NCBI RefSeq assembly: GCF_012932565.1
Contig: NZ_JABBYJ010000002.1
Span: 124,001-188,000 of the forward strand
Direction of reading: 5' to 3'
Source of the DNA: Sneathiella limimaris
GTDB lineage: Bacteria; Pseudomonadota; Alphaproteobacteria; Sneathiellales; Sneathiellaceae
Length of the DNA: 64,000 nucleotides
Made by a program: the position numbers and the translations under genes. Under the pieces are notes generated by a model. That model was given only the letters and a program-made list of their open reading frames with translations, was not told the DNA's origin and did no database searches. Below, one piece after another: positions 37,516-46,178 of this stretch; within the stretch, counting starts at the first letter, position 1; each line of letters opens with the position of its first letter.

Positions 37516-38826
37516 CTACCAACGACGTTCGAACTTCTTACGAAGAACAACCGCCATTGCATTCATAATAACCAGGAACCCTAGAAGAACCAAAATAGCC
37601 CCTGAGGTCTTCTCAACGAACGCCCTCTCAGGGCTATCAGCCCACAAAAAGACCTGAACCGGCAGAACAGTAGCCGGATCGTTAAATCCACCTGGAATAT
37701 CAACGATAAATGCCACCATCCCAATCATCAAAAGTGGCGCTGTCTCACCCAGAGCCTGAGAGAGACCAATGATTGTACCGGTCATAATACCGGGCATTGA
37801 AAGGGGTAACACATGATGAAAAACCATCTGCTGCTTTGAAGCCCCCAACCCCAGCGCTGCATTGCGGATACTATCGGGAACCGCCCTAATGGAAGCACGT
37901 GCTGCAATAATAATGGTTGGTAGCGTCATCAAAGCCAGTGTCAAACCACCTACGACTGGCGCCGATCTTGGCAAATGCGCAACATTTAGAAACAGTGCAA
38001 GCCCGAGCAAACCAAATACAATCGAAGGAACCGCAGCCAGGTTATTAATATTCACTTCAATGATGTCAGTGAATTTATTCTTCGGCGCAAACTCCTCCAG
38101 ATAAATGGCGGACATGACACCAACCGGAAAAGAAATCAGGAATGTTGTTAGCAACGTATAGAACGAGCCAACCATAGCTCCCCAGATACCAGCTAGTTCT
38201 GGCTCCCGGCTATCACCACTTGTAAAGAAGCGGCTATTAAATTTCAGCTCAATGCCGCCGGCTTGATCCAGTTGATCGAACCAGGCAATTTCCTGATCTT
38301 TTATACGGCGATCTGCTTCGGCCACATCGCGCTTGATAAAGCCTTTGTTGAACATATCCAGATCATCATTTGCCGTAATTTCAACAGTCACCGTTTGACC
38401 AATCAGATCCGGATTATCGAGAACCATATCCCGAAGCTCAAGCGCGGCACCCTTACTTGGAAGAGAAAATAACTTTCGTAGATCAGAGCGAGAGCTGACA
38501 TCCGGAAACTCTTTGCGCAAGGCATCCCTAAGGATTGACCCGTAAGAGGCGCCTCTAAGCGCTGCTTCTTCCCGTGTGCCTTTTGGGTCGATCACTTGCT
38601 CACTGAACGTCACAGAAAGCTTCATGCTTGTATAGGCAAACGCAGAATAACCCTTTGAAACAATGCTGTAGAACAGTATTGCCAGCAATGCCAACGCAAT
38701 AATAATTGCGGTGAGACCCAACGCTTTGAAGCGTTTTTCCGCTTTTCGTCGTTTCGCCAGCAGGGGTGTTTCCTGCTCTCCGCGAACCAGTGATCTTGAA
38801 TGTGATGATTGTGCTGTATCAGTCAT
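37516..38826 (-). CDS. pstA: Phosphate ABC transporter permease PstA
   Basis: This inner-membrane permease (436 aa from the ATG used here) is about 140 aa longer than E. coli PstA. The extra length is an extended region between the first TM helix (about residues 36-60) and the permease core, with a largely hydrophilic stretch typical of alphaproteobacterial PstA. The core contains GVMSAIYLEEFAPKNKF, NLAAVPSIVFGLLGLALFL and the coupling EAA-like loop SIRNAALGLGASKQQMVFHHVLP, in parts. The ATG at 38826 overlaps the pstC stop by 8 bp. A GTG at 38835 is an alternative start. Confidence 0.94.
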   Translation of the reverse strand: MTDTAQSSHSRSLVRGEQETPLLAKRRKAEKRFKALGLTAIIIALALLAILFYSIVSKGYSAFAYTSMKLSVTFSEQVIDPKGTREEAALRGASYGSILRDALRKEFPDVSSRSDLRKLFSLPSKGAALELRDMVLDNPDLIGQTVTVEITANDDLDMFNKGFIKRDVAEADRRIKDQEIAWFDQLDQAGGIELKFNSRFFTSGDSREPELAGIWGAMVGSFYTLLTTFLISFPVGVMSAIYLEEFAPKNKFTDIIEVNINNLAAVPSIVFGLLGLALFLNVAHLPRSAPVVGGLTLALMTLPTIIIAARASIRAVPDSIRNAALGLGASKQQMVFHHVLPLSMPGIMTGTIIGLSQALGETAPLLMIGMVAFIVDIPGGFNDPATVLPVQVFLWADSPERAFVEKTSGAILVLLGFLVIMNAMAVVLRKKFERRW

Positions 38827-40057
38827 ATTTTTCACGATATTTGCGAACCACCACCAAAGCGATGACGTTCAAGGACAAGGTGATAATGAAAAGAACCATG
38901 GCCAGCGCAAATGCAGCCAAAGTTTTTGCGCTGTCAAATTCCTGATCACCAACAAGCAGGCCAACAATCTGAACAGTCACAGTTGTTACGGATTCGAGCG
39001 GGTTAAGGGTCAGGTTGGCACCAAAGCCTGCCGCCATCACCACAATCATGGTTTCACCAATTGCCCGGCTAACCGCGAGTAGGATTGCGCCAACGATCCC
39101 AGGAAGAGCTGCTGGCAGGATCACTTTTCGAACTGTCTCAGATTTTGTTGCACCTAGCCCATAAGACGCATCCCGCAAGCTTTGGGGCACAGCCATAATA
39201 ATGTCATCACTGAGAGATGAAATGAACGGAATGATCATCATTCCCATCACTACGCCAGCAGCCAGAGCACTTTCAGAAACAATATCAATGCCAATCGCAT
39301 CACCAAGATCGCGGAAGAAAATGCCAACAGTCAAAGCGGCAAAGAAGCCATAAACAACTGTCGGGATACCCGCCAGAATTTCAAGGATTGGCTTGACCGT
39401 AGCTCTGAACCTGTCACTCGCATATTCCGTCATGTAGATTGCGCTCATCAAGCCAAGGGGGATGGCAACGAACATAGCGATCAGAGTGATCAGCAATGTG
39501 CCAACGAACAGAGGAACAGCACCAAAGGCGCCAGATGATCCAACCTGATCAGCGCGCAACGCAGTCTGTGGGCTCCAGTTCAGGCCAGTCAAAAATTCCA
39601 GAACAGGAACCTTGTCAAAAAAGTTTACTGTCTCGAAGAGGAGTGAGAAGACGATGCCAATGGTCGTAAAAATGGAAATTGTTGAGGCCAAAATCAGAAC
39701 TGCAAGGACAATCCGCTCCAGCGTTTTCCGAGTTCTGAGTTCTGGGGAAATTTTTCGAATAGAAAGATAAAGTCCGAGAGTTGCACTCAATAATATGAGA
39801 GCAGGAAATACCACCTGATTGACTTGCTGGGAAATGGCACCTTCCGCGTCCATGGGAAGTACCGAAACAGCTGCCCAAAGAACAGCAAGGGCAAGCGGGG
39901 GAAGTAATCCCCAAGCGGCGACATACATGCCAAACTGATGGGGTCGTCCCATAGCCTGGCCACTTGCAGCGGATACTTGTAAAGCTTTTTTGGAGCCAAA
40001 CCAATATCCTACAGAGCAGAGTGCCAGCAGGAAGATGATCAGTGGGAGAGTACTCAT
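38819..40057 (-). CDS. pstC: Phosphate ABC transporter permease PstC
   Basis: This inner-membrane permease of 412 aa has multiple TM helices. The core motifs are GLMSAIYMTEYASDRFR, ILAGIPTVVYGFFAALTVG and the cytoplasmic coupling loop DASYGLGATKSETVRKVILP. It is longer than E. coli PstC because of an N-terminal region with extra hydrophobic segments, as in other alphaproteobacteria. I start it at the ATG at 40057 (MSTLPLIIFLL). A GTG at 40105 would place the start codon inside the pstS-pstC hairpin and adds residues that are merely read-through of the T-rich tract. It overlaps pstA by 8 bp. Confidence 0.93.
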   Translation of the reverse strand: MSTLPLIIFLLALCSVGYWFGSKKALQVSAASGQAMGRPHQFGMYVAAWGLLPPLALAVLWAAVSVLPMDAEGAISQQVNQVVFPALILLSATLGLYLSIRKISPELRTRKTLERIVLAVLILASTISIFTTIGIVFSLLFETVNFFDKVPVLEFLTGLNWSPQTALRADQVGSSGAFGAVPLFVGTLLITLIAMFVAIPLGLMSAIYMTEYASDRFRATVKPILEILAGIPTVVYGFFAALTVGIFFRDLGDAIGIDIVSESALAAGVVMGMMIIPFISSLSDDIIMAVPQSLRDASYGLGATKSETVRKVILPAALPGIVGAILLAVSRAIGETMIVVMAAGFGANLTLNPLESVTTVTVQIVGLLVGDQEFDSAKTLAAFALAMVLFIITLSLNVIALVVVRKYREKYD

Positions 40058-40085
40058 ATTAATGCCCAGTGCCCAAGAAAAAAAT

Positions 40086-40107
40086 GGGTGGAGGAAACCC
40101 TCCACCC
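40086..40107 (-). terminator. Terminator-like hairpin between pstS and pstC
   Basis: A 9-bp perfect stem, GGGTGGAGG / CCTCCACCC, has a 4-nt loop and is followed on the minus strand by ATTTTTTTC. It begins 11 bp past the pstS stop codon and precedes the true pstC start. It fits a partial terminator or 3'-end protector that keeps pstS mRNA in excess over the permease genes. Confidence 0.7.
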
Positions 40108-40117
40108 TGATGGTGAC

Positions 40118-41149
40118 TTACATCATTTTCAGGTTCGTCAAAGACGTCGCTTCCTGGCGAACTTTTGCACGTTCTTCTTCAGAAAGTGGGATCAAACCTT
40201 TTTCTGTCAGATATCCAAATTCACCAAACGCATCTTCGCTTGTGAATTCAGCGATAAATTCTTTGATACCTGGAACCTTACCAACGTGAGCGTTTTTCAC
40301 GTAGAAGTACAGAGAGCGGGAGATACCATAATCTCCTTTTGAGATATTTTCGAATGTTGGGGCCACGCCACCAACAACCGCACCCTGAAGCTGATCAGCA
40401 TTCTGATCCAGGAAGCTGAAGCCGAATACGCCAACTGCATCTGGTTCAGCAACCAGCTTTTGAACGATCAAGTTGTCGTTTTCACCGCTTTCAACATATG
40501 CACCGTCTTCACGAACAGAGTGAGCGATTGCTTTAAAAGCTTTTTTGTCTGATTTACGCAGAGCTTTCAGGCTTGGGAATGCTTTTGCACCACCTTCCAG
40601 AGCCAACTCGGAAAAAGCATCACGCGTACCAGAGGTTGGAGGCGGACCAAAAACCTTAATGGCGACATTTGGCAATGACGGATCAACATCGCTCCAAGTT
40701 TTGTTTGGGTTGTCGACCATCTTGCCATCAACTGGGATCTGTTTCGCCAGAGCCAGGAAGATCTGCTTTTTAGTCAAGTTAAGTGGCTTAACTGCTTTAG
40801 AATTTGCAACAACGATACCGTCGAAGCCAACCTTAACTTCTGTGATATCTGTAATGCCAGCTTTGGCGCATTTTTCAACTTCAGACTTTTTAATGCGACG
40901 CGAAGCATTTGTAATGTCTGGGTGCTCTTCACCGATACCGGCACAGAACAACTTCAGGCCACCGCCCGATCCAGTGCTTTCAACAACAGGCGTTTTGAAA
41001 CCGCCCTTGTTACCGAAAGTTTCAGCAACAGTTGTAGAGAAAGGAAATACAGTTGAGGATCCCACGATTCTGATCTGATCACGAGCAACTGCCTGAGAAG
41101 CAATGGCTACCGTTGCAACGACAGCCAGTCCGAGAGTCTTTTTAAACAC
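40118..41149 (-). CDS. pstS: Periplasmic phosphate-binding protein PstS
   Basis: This is a periplasmic substrate-binding protein of 343 aa. The signal peptide MFKKTLGLAVVATVAIASQAVA is cut after AVA (given here as two stretches: MFKKTLGLAV and VATVAIASQAVA). The mature protein starts near RDQIRIVGSSTVFPFSTTVAE. The phosphate-binding residues lie in GSSTVFPF, ESTGSGGG and PTSGTRDAF. Downstream are pstC, pstA, pstB, phoU and phoB. A Pho box lies 88 bp upstream, and a hairpin after the stop codon probably raises its level relative to the rest of the operon. Confidence 0.96.
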   Translation of the reverse strand: MFKKTLGLAVVATVAIASQAVARDQIRIVGSSTVFPFSTTVAETFGNKGGFKTPVVESTGSGGGLKLFCAGIGEEHPDITNASRRIKKSEVEKCAKAGITDITEVKVGFDGIVVANSKAVKPLNLTKKQIFLALAKQIPVDGKMVDNPNKTWSDVDPSLPNVAIKVFGPPPTSGTRDAFSELALEGGAKAFPSLKALRKSDKKAFKAIAHSVREDGAYVESGENDNLIVQKLVAEPDAVGVFGFSFLDQNADQLQGAVVGGVAPTFENISKGDYGISRSLYFYVKNAHVGKVPGIKEFIAEFTSEDAFGEFGYLTEKGLIPLSEEERAKVRQEATSLTNLKMM

Positions 41150-41236
41150 GTCAATTTCTCCGTAATATCTTACGGCAGCAATGCCTGCCGGTGAGCGGAC
41201 AGTGCCCCTTACGAGTGACGCTAGTACTACACTTAT

Positions 41237-41254
41237 ATGACAGTATTGTTACAG
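41237..41254 (-). promoter_or_regulatory. Pho box (PhoB operator) upstream of pstS
   Basis: Read on the minus strand the site is CTGTAAC-AATA-CTGTCAT: two 7-bp PhoB half-sites separated by 4 bp. This fits the consensus CTGTCAT-N4-CTGTCAT with only two differences in the first half. It overlaps the phoR stop codon (41249-41251) and ends 88 bp from the pstS ATG. It should drive pstSCAB-phoU-phoB separately from phoR. Confidence 0.75.
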
Positions 41255-42670
41255 CGATAAAACCTTATTAAAACCGGCACTTTCCGCTGTTTGGCTGGGA
41301 AGTTTAACGGTAAAGACAGATCCTTTTCCGAGCACTGAGTCGATCTCCAGCTGTCCTCTATGACGACTCACAATATGTTTTACAATCGCAAGGCCTAAGC
41401 CAGTACCACCCATTTCCCGGCTTCGATCACTATCAACCCTGTAAAATCTCTCTGTCAGGCGCGGCAAATGTTCCGAGGGAATCCCCTCCCCTTGATCAAT
41501 CACCGATATCCGGGCTTGATTGTTTACTTCACGCAACCGAACAGTAATCGTTGATTCTGGATGACTATATTTGAGCGCGTTGTCCACAAGATTAGTAAAC
41601 ACTTGGGATAACTGCTCTTTTTCGCCTATAACAATGACGGGTTTGTCGGGCACGTCCAAATCTATGGTTTTGTTTAATGACAAAGACTTGCCAGACAGCA
41701 AATGTACAACCGATTTCAGAACCTCGATAATATCCAATGGATCAGAAGGACGGCTGTGCTCATTCATTTCGATATGAGAAAGTGACAGCAAATCATTGAT
41801 CAATTGTGACATTCGATTGGACTGCGCCTCCATAATAGACAGGAAGCGTTTTTGTGCAGCCGGATCATTTGCCGCAGGTCCAAGCAGAGTTTCAATGGCA
41901 CCGATAAGAATGGCTAGTGGTGTTCTCAGTTCATGGCTCGCATTGGCAATAAAATCAACGCGCATTTGCTCGGTTTTCCGGATAGCTGTCAGATCATGAA
42001 GCGTGACAACAACCCGAAGCCCACCCTTTTTTTCTCCATCGAACACAACAATGTTCGCGGCAATGTAACGGGATACATCACCCACCATTGCAAACTCAAC
42101 CCGTTTACCCTGCATCTCGCCCGCAAGCGTTGCATCCACAGCCTTGATCAGTGACGGATGGCGCAAGTAAGACACGAGATCACCGCTAATGTCTGAGCGG
42201 CCAAAAAACTCTGCAGCTGCAAGATTGTGCTGAACAATCCGTCGCCGGTCATCCAAAACCAACACAGCGTTTGGTAAGATATCAAAAAGCTGGGCAGTAT
42301 CGCTTTGTCGCAGCTTGGTCTCTTCGAGCAGATTGGACAGCACCCGCTGATACTGTTGCATGGTCAACAGGAAATCATTTATCGGCAACAACCCAGCACG
42401 ATCCGTTTCATCAGAACGAACCTCTTCCATCGGCTCAGCGATGGCATGCCCCATGCGCCGCGTCAAAGATGAAATTTCCCGGATCAACTTGTTAAAAACA
42501 AGGACTGCAGGTCCAACGGGTGTGAGTGTCAGAAGAATTCCATATTCAAGGCTCAATACATCTTGGCTAACCATCCAAAACGCAACCACAGCTACTGGTA
42601 CTGTAATAACCAGGACAAATATGCATAGCTTTGTCAAAAAGCCTTGGATATTGCTCATTCCCAAACCCAT
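41249..42670 (-). CDS. phoR: Phosphate regulon sensor histidine kinase PhoR
   Basis: This inner-membrane kinase has 473 aa. Two N-terminal hydrophobic segments (about residues 13-34 and 42-59) are followed by a PAS domain (about 125-235, with PNAVLVLDDRRRIVQHN), HisKA with H246 in FIANASHELRTPLAILIGA, and HATPase_c with DNALKYSHPE, DQGEGIPSEHL and GGTGLGLAIVKHIVSRH. It phosphorylates PhoB when the Pst transporter signals phosphate shortage. It heads the locus, and pstS follows after 99 bp with its own Pho box. A second ATG at 42658 (MSNIQGF) has a GGGA just upstream and may be the true start. Confidence 0.94.
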   Translation of the reverse strand: MGLGMSNIQGFLTKLCIFVLVITVPVAVVAFWMVSQDVLSLEYGILLTLTPVGPAVLVFNKLIREISSLTRRMGHAIAEPMEEVRSDETDRAGLLPINDFLLTMQQYQRVLSNLLEETKLRQSDTAQLFDILPNAVLVLDDRRRIVQHNLAAAEFFGRSDISGDLVSYLRHPSLIKAVDATLAGEMQGKRVEFAMVGDVSRYIAANIVVFDGEKKGGLRVVVTLHDLTAIRKTEQMRVDFIANASHELRTPLAILIGAIETLLGPAANDPAAQKRFLSIMEAQSNRMSQLINDLLSLSHIEMNEHSRPSDPLDIIEVLKSVVHLLSGKSLSLNKTIDLDVPDKPVIVIGEKEQLSQVFTNLVDNALKYSHPESTITVRLREVNNQARISVIDQGEGIPSEHLPRLTERFYRVDSDRSREMGGTGLGLAIVKHIVSRHRGQLEIDSVLGKGSVFTVKLPSQTAESAGFNKVLSL

Positions 42671-42724
42671 TTATTGCAGAAAAATGACAAAATTAGTCAA
42701 GTATGACACTATCACCCTTCTGCC

Positions 42725-43468
42725 TTACAATTTTGTGACAAGATCGAGAGTTTCTCCGATTTCTTTATTGAGAACTAATGTCGCAATTGGGTCCACCTGT
42801 GTTGGTTCTCTATTGATTATAATTAGCTTAGCGCCATGCTGGGCTGCAATAACCGGGATATCAGCGGCAGGGTAGACAACGAGTGAAGATCCTATCGCCA
42901 GAAAAAGATCGCTTTCAATGGCCTCCATTTCAGCCCGCTGCATTTCTCGTATTGGCATCGGTTGGCCAAAGGAAATTGTCGCTGTTTTGACAATGCCACC
43001 ACATTTTTGGCAAATGGGTAATGTCTCTTCTGGCTGGAATATCTCCCGCACCTCATCCAAACTCATTCGCTCATGACAATCCAAGCATTTTGCATATGTG
43101 GTGTTGCCATGCAGTTCGATGACATCCTCTTCGGGAATTCCGGATTGCTGATGTAAACCATCTATATTTTGAGTGATAACGCAGTTGAGCTTTCCAAGTT
43201 CATAAAGCCTGGCAATCGCCTCATGCCCTTTATTCGGCTTTGCATTGCCCATCACCTCGTCCATGGCAAACTTTCGGCGCCAGGCTTCCCGGCGGGCGTC
43301 TTCAGATGCCATATATTCAGAGAAGTCAATTGGTCGGTTTTTCTCCCATAGTCCCCCTGGACTCCTAAAATCCGGAATACCCGACTCAGTGCTGATCCCT
43401 GCTCCAGTAAACACAACGATCTGATTGCTCCTTTCAATTAGCTTTGCCAATTGCTCCAGATCATCCAT
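42725..43468 (-). CDS. cobB: Sir2-family NAD-dependent protein deacylase
   Basis: This is a cytosolic sirtuin of 247 aa. The NAD-binding GAGIS motif (22-26) continues into GIPDFRSPGGLW. TQNIDGLH (99-106) and catalytic H120 in ELHGN are present. The zinc ribbon has C128, C131, C153 and C156. It removes acetyl or other acyl groups from lysines, consuming NAD. The position that holds the YxxR desuccinylase pair in E. coli CobB reads AWRRK here, so the preferred acyl group may differ; that is inference. The gene starts close to the divergent hypothetical protein. Confidence 0.92.
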   Translation of the reverse strand: MDDLEQLAKLIERSNQIVVFTGAGISTESGIPDFRSPGGLWEKNRPIDFSEYMASEDARREAWRRKFAMDEVMGNAKPNKGHEAIARLYELGKLNCVITQNIDGLHQQSGIPEEDVIELHGNTTYAKCLDCHERMSLDEVREIFQPEETLPICQKCGGIVKTATISFGQPMPIREMQRAEMEAIESDLFLAIGSSLVVYPAADIPVIAAQHGAKLIIINREPTQVDPIATLVLNKEIGETLDLVTKL

Positions 43469-43597
43469 CCCGATCTCCGTTCCTGCTTATTTCCTTTTGA
43501 AATACTTTTTATCATGAAAAGCATCCGTCGTCACAAACTCCGCGGCCATACGTCCTCCAACCAGACTAAACAGGTTTACACATCAAAGGATCACGAC

Positions 43598-44011
43598 ATG
43601 ACCCCTGATCAAGCAAATCGAACTGTTGCGGATGCCATTTCCAGTGCAATGGCTCACTGTAAGTCCAAGTCCGTTGATGAGCAAACATTGCGAACTGGAT
43701 TATTGACCATCACGATCGCTAATTTTGTTAACGGAATTGGTCGGCAGAATGCAATCGAACTATTTTCAGCCATTCCCGCCCAAATACAGGCCGGAACTTT
43801 TGATCGATATGTTAATGAAGCTGTGGAGAAAAGGGCTGCTCCACCAGCACCAGTGAACAGAGGTGGCCCTGTGCCCAGTCATTTCATTCCACCCCAAAGC
43901 AGTCCGGTTCAGCACCCAAACCCGCCTCATACAGGGCCATCTGAGGATGTCTTGCCCCCATCTTCCGCAAGTTCAAACAACAGCATCCCAAAAAGGCGAA
44001 TGAATATATAA
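43598..44011 (+). CDS. Hypothetical protein with Pro-rich tail
   Basis: I do not recognise this protein (137 aa). It starts at an ATG preceded by AAAGGA at a 7-bp distance. The frame is open further upstream but without a ribosome-binding site. Residues 1-75 look globular and helical (ADAISSAMAHCKSKSVDEQ, then GLLTITIANFVNGIGRQNAI), with an FSAIPAQIQAGTFDRYVN segment. From about residue 80 the chain is rich in Pro, Ser, His and Asn and is probably disordered, ending in a basic KRRMNI. It has no signal peptide or TM helix. It lies between the sirtuin and the TadD-like gene and ends 117 bp before the latter. Confidence 0.65.
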   Translation: MTPDQANRTVADAISSAMAHCKSKSVDEQTLRTGLLTITIANFVNGIGRQNAIELFSAIPAQIQAGTFDRYVNEAVEKRAAPPAPVNRGGPVPSHFIPPQSSPVQHPNPPHTGPSEDVLPPSSASSNNSIPKRRMNI

Positions 44012-44128
44012 ACTTACCCGTATTTTGATAAAAATTTTATTTTAATTCAAATCTAGTTCTTAACTGTTTTTAAGGATGAATGGGATACGGTCAGTCCAAA
44101 CGTTCTAGAACAGAGAGGGAGACCGACC

Positions 44129-46108
44129 GTGCTCCAAATTGATCAGATCATAAAAGCAAACCGTAAGATGCTGCTTCTCAGCACCAGCTTGATCGTAGCT
44201 GGCTGCGGAACAGCAATGCAGGAAGACAACTCTGCGACTGCGCCAATCCAAGTGGCAAAAGAAACCGACCAAATGGATAATACGTTTAATGCTGAACGGA
44301 TTATGCGGATGGCGGATCGGGCTTGGCAACGCGGGGATGCAAAAACGGCAATTCGCTTCTATTCAATGGCTAGCGACAAAGATCCAAAGAATCCAAAACC
44401 AGTTCTGGAAATCGCAGAAATTCTTCGGAAAACCAAGAAGATTGAAGCGGCAAAAGAACTCTACACGCAACTTGTCGCCAAATTCCCGGATGAAGCGGAA
44501 GTTCATAATGGAATTGGATATCTTCACCTGTCTCAGGACAAGCCTTATCTCGCAACCAAGTCCTTTGAAATGGCTTTGACCCTTGAAGAAAACAATTCAA
44601 AGGCTTTAGGTGGCATTGCTCTCGCCATGGATACAGCTGGTGAACATGACAAAGCTCATGACCACTATCGCAAGGCGATCAAATCTGACCCGAATAACCT
44701 GACATATCAGAACAACCTGGCTCTCTCACTTGCGCTTGTCGGTCGGCTGGAGCAGGCAATTGCCATGTTGGAGATTATTACAGCCCATCCCAAAGCAACG
44801 GCACAACATCGTCAGAACCTGGCATTAGTCTATGGAATGGCCGGTAAATCTGCGGAAGCCATGAAATATTCTCGGATGGATCTTAGCGAACGGGATGCTC
44901 GTAACAATGCCCTTTATTTCCAGGCGTTGAACGAAACCCCGAATGATGTCGCGACTGCGAAAATCAACGGCCTAGCGGAAACCTCTGCGAAATCCGCTGA
45001 AAATATCGCCAGACGCGATCCTGCAACAAGTCGCCAACCTTACACACCAATCGTTGCGCGTGAGGAAACAACCGACATCAGCACGAATCCTGTGCCGGCA
45101 GCTGCCGAGCCGACCGCGCTGGCTTCTGCCGCCGAAATGGCCAATCTTGAACGAGGCATGCAATCAACTTCAGAGCCAACAACTCTTGTTGCAGCGAAAA
45201 GCGCTACTCAGGAGTTGAGCACTACTGCTGCAGCTAAGTCCGAGAAAAAGAAAACGCCTTTGGCAGAGCTAGCTGAATTGATTAATTCCCAGCGTGAGCC
45301 TGCCTACCACTCAGCTATGGCAGATGCTGGAGAGATTAAAACTTCCGAGCCAAAAGAAGACACCAATGTTGTCGCTGAAGCCAAGCCGGAAACAACTCCA
45401 GAGGTTGCAAAGGTAGCTGCTGAGCCAGTGGTTGTGGAAATCGAAGAACCGACGGTTTTGGCCAAAGCTGAACCACAAATGCCTGAAACTGGTGCGGATA
45501 CAACTGCCCAGCAGGAAGTAATGCCGGCTGCGTCAGCAGAGCCGACCCCTCATGAGCCGGTAACCACCACATATACTCAACTTCCAATTCAAACAGCTGC
45601 TATTACTTCGGAAGATGCAACAACAGCAGTGGAAAGCTCTGAGCCAGCTTCTCAGTTCAAGTTTGAAAATGTCCGGCTTCAGCATCTTTCCGATGTCGAT
45701 CAGCCTCTTTACTACATCCAACTTGCCTCCTTCCAGACATTGGATAAGGCACGGCAAGCCTGGGATGAGCTGACGACTGCGCATAAAGATCTCCTCAAGT
45801 CCTTCAAGCCTGTTTATACAATTGCGGACCTGGGTGAGGAAAAAGGGACATACTATCGCGTAAGAATTGGTGGTTTTGCAGAAAAAGCAGCGCCAGCTGA
45901 ACTCTGCACTACACTCAAAAGCAGGAATACCGACTGTTTCCTTCCTCTGGTTACAGAGCAAGTTGAAATTGACGGTGAAGCGATCGCGACAGGAAGCCCT
46001 TCAGAAAAGCGTGCGGATGTTCCTTCGCCAAAGGAGCCGGCATCAGTCGCAACAGCGACTGATACTGCAAGCGCAGAAGTTTATGCCTCCGGGTATGTGG
46101 CCTATTAA
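44129..46108 (+). CDS. TPR lipoprotein with C-terminal SPOR domain, TadD-like
   Basis: This is an envelope lipoprotein of 659 aa. The GTG start has a GAGGGAGA ribosome-binding site. The signal ends in a VAGC lipobox (C26). Residues about 55-270 hold roughly five to six TPR units (for example AWQRGDAKTAIRFYSMASD and EAEVHNGIGYLHLSQDKPY), as in TadD, the pilotin-like protein of Flp/Tad pilus systems. Residues about 290-520 are Ala/Glu/Pro/Thr-rich and probably disordered. Residues about 525-605 form a SPOR domain (PLYYIQLASFQTLDKA, then YYRVRIGGFAEKAAPAE), which binds denuded peptidoglycan at septa. The fusion suggests septal or polar targeting of pilus assembly. An ATG at codon 14 is an alternative start. 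Confidence 0.82.
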   Translation: MLQIDQIIKANRKMLLLSTSLIVAGCGTAMQEDNSATAPIQVAKETDQMDNTFNAERIMRMADRAWQRGDAKTAIRFYSMASDKDPKNPKPVLEIAEILRKTKKIEAAKELYTQLVAKFPDEAEVHNGIGYLHLSQDKPYLATKSFEMALTLEENNSKALGGIALAMDTAGEHDKAHDHYRKAIKSDPNNLTYQNNLALSLALVGRLEQAIAMLEIITAHPKATAQHRQNLALVYGMAGKSAEAMKYSRMDLSERDARNNALYFQALNETPNDVATAKINGLAETSAKSAENIARRDPATSRQPYTPIVAREETTDISTNPVPAAAEPTALASAAEMANLERGMQSTSEPTTLVAAKSATQELSTTAAAKSEKKKTPLAELAELINSQREPAYHSAMADAGEIKTSEPKEDTNVVAEAKPETTPEVAKVAAEPVVVEIEEPTVLAKAEPQMPETGADTTAQQEVMPAASAEPTPHEPVTTTYTQLPIQTAAITSEDATTAVESSEPASQFKFENVRLQHLSDVDQPLYYIQLASFQTLDKARQAWDELTTAHKDLLKSFKPVYTIADLGEEKGTYYRVRIGGFAEKAAPAELCTTLKSRNTDCFLPLVTEQVEIDGEAIATGSPSEKRADVPSPKEPASVATATDTASAEVYASGYVAY

Positions 46109-46130
46109 TCTCAAGGACCAAATTCCCAAT

Positions 46131-46162
46131 AAAAAAGCAGGCGATAATCGCCTGCTTTTTTG
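46131..46162. terminator. Bidirectional terminator between the TPR-SPOR and Hpt genes
   Basis: A 13-bp stem (AAAAAGCAGGCGA / TCGCCTGCTTTTT) has a 3-nt loop, A and T tracts, and lies between convergent genes. Confidence 0.9.
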
Positions 46163-46178
46163 TTTCCTGTTAATCAGG

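Noticed and set aside
42673-42690. Weak Pho-box-like sequence TTGTCAT-TTTT-CTGCAAT just upstream of phoR
   Set aside because: The second half-site matches only 5 of 7 bases, and the site lies 3-15 bp from the possible start codons, too close for a -35-overlapping PhoB site.
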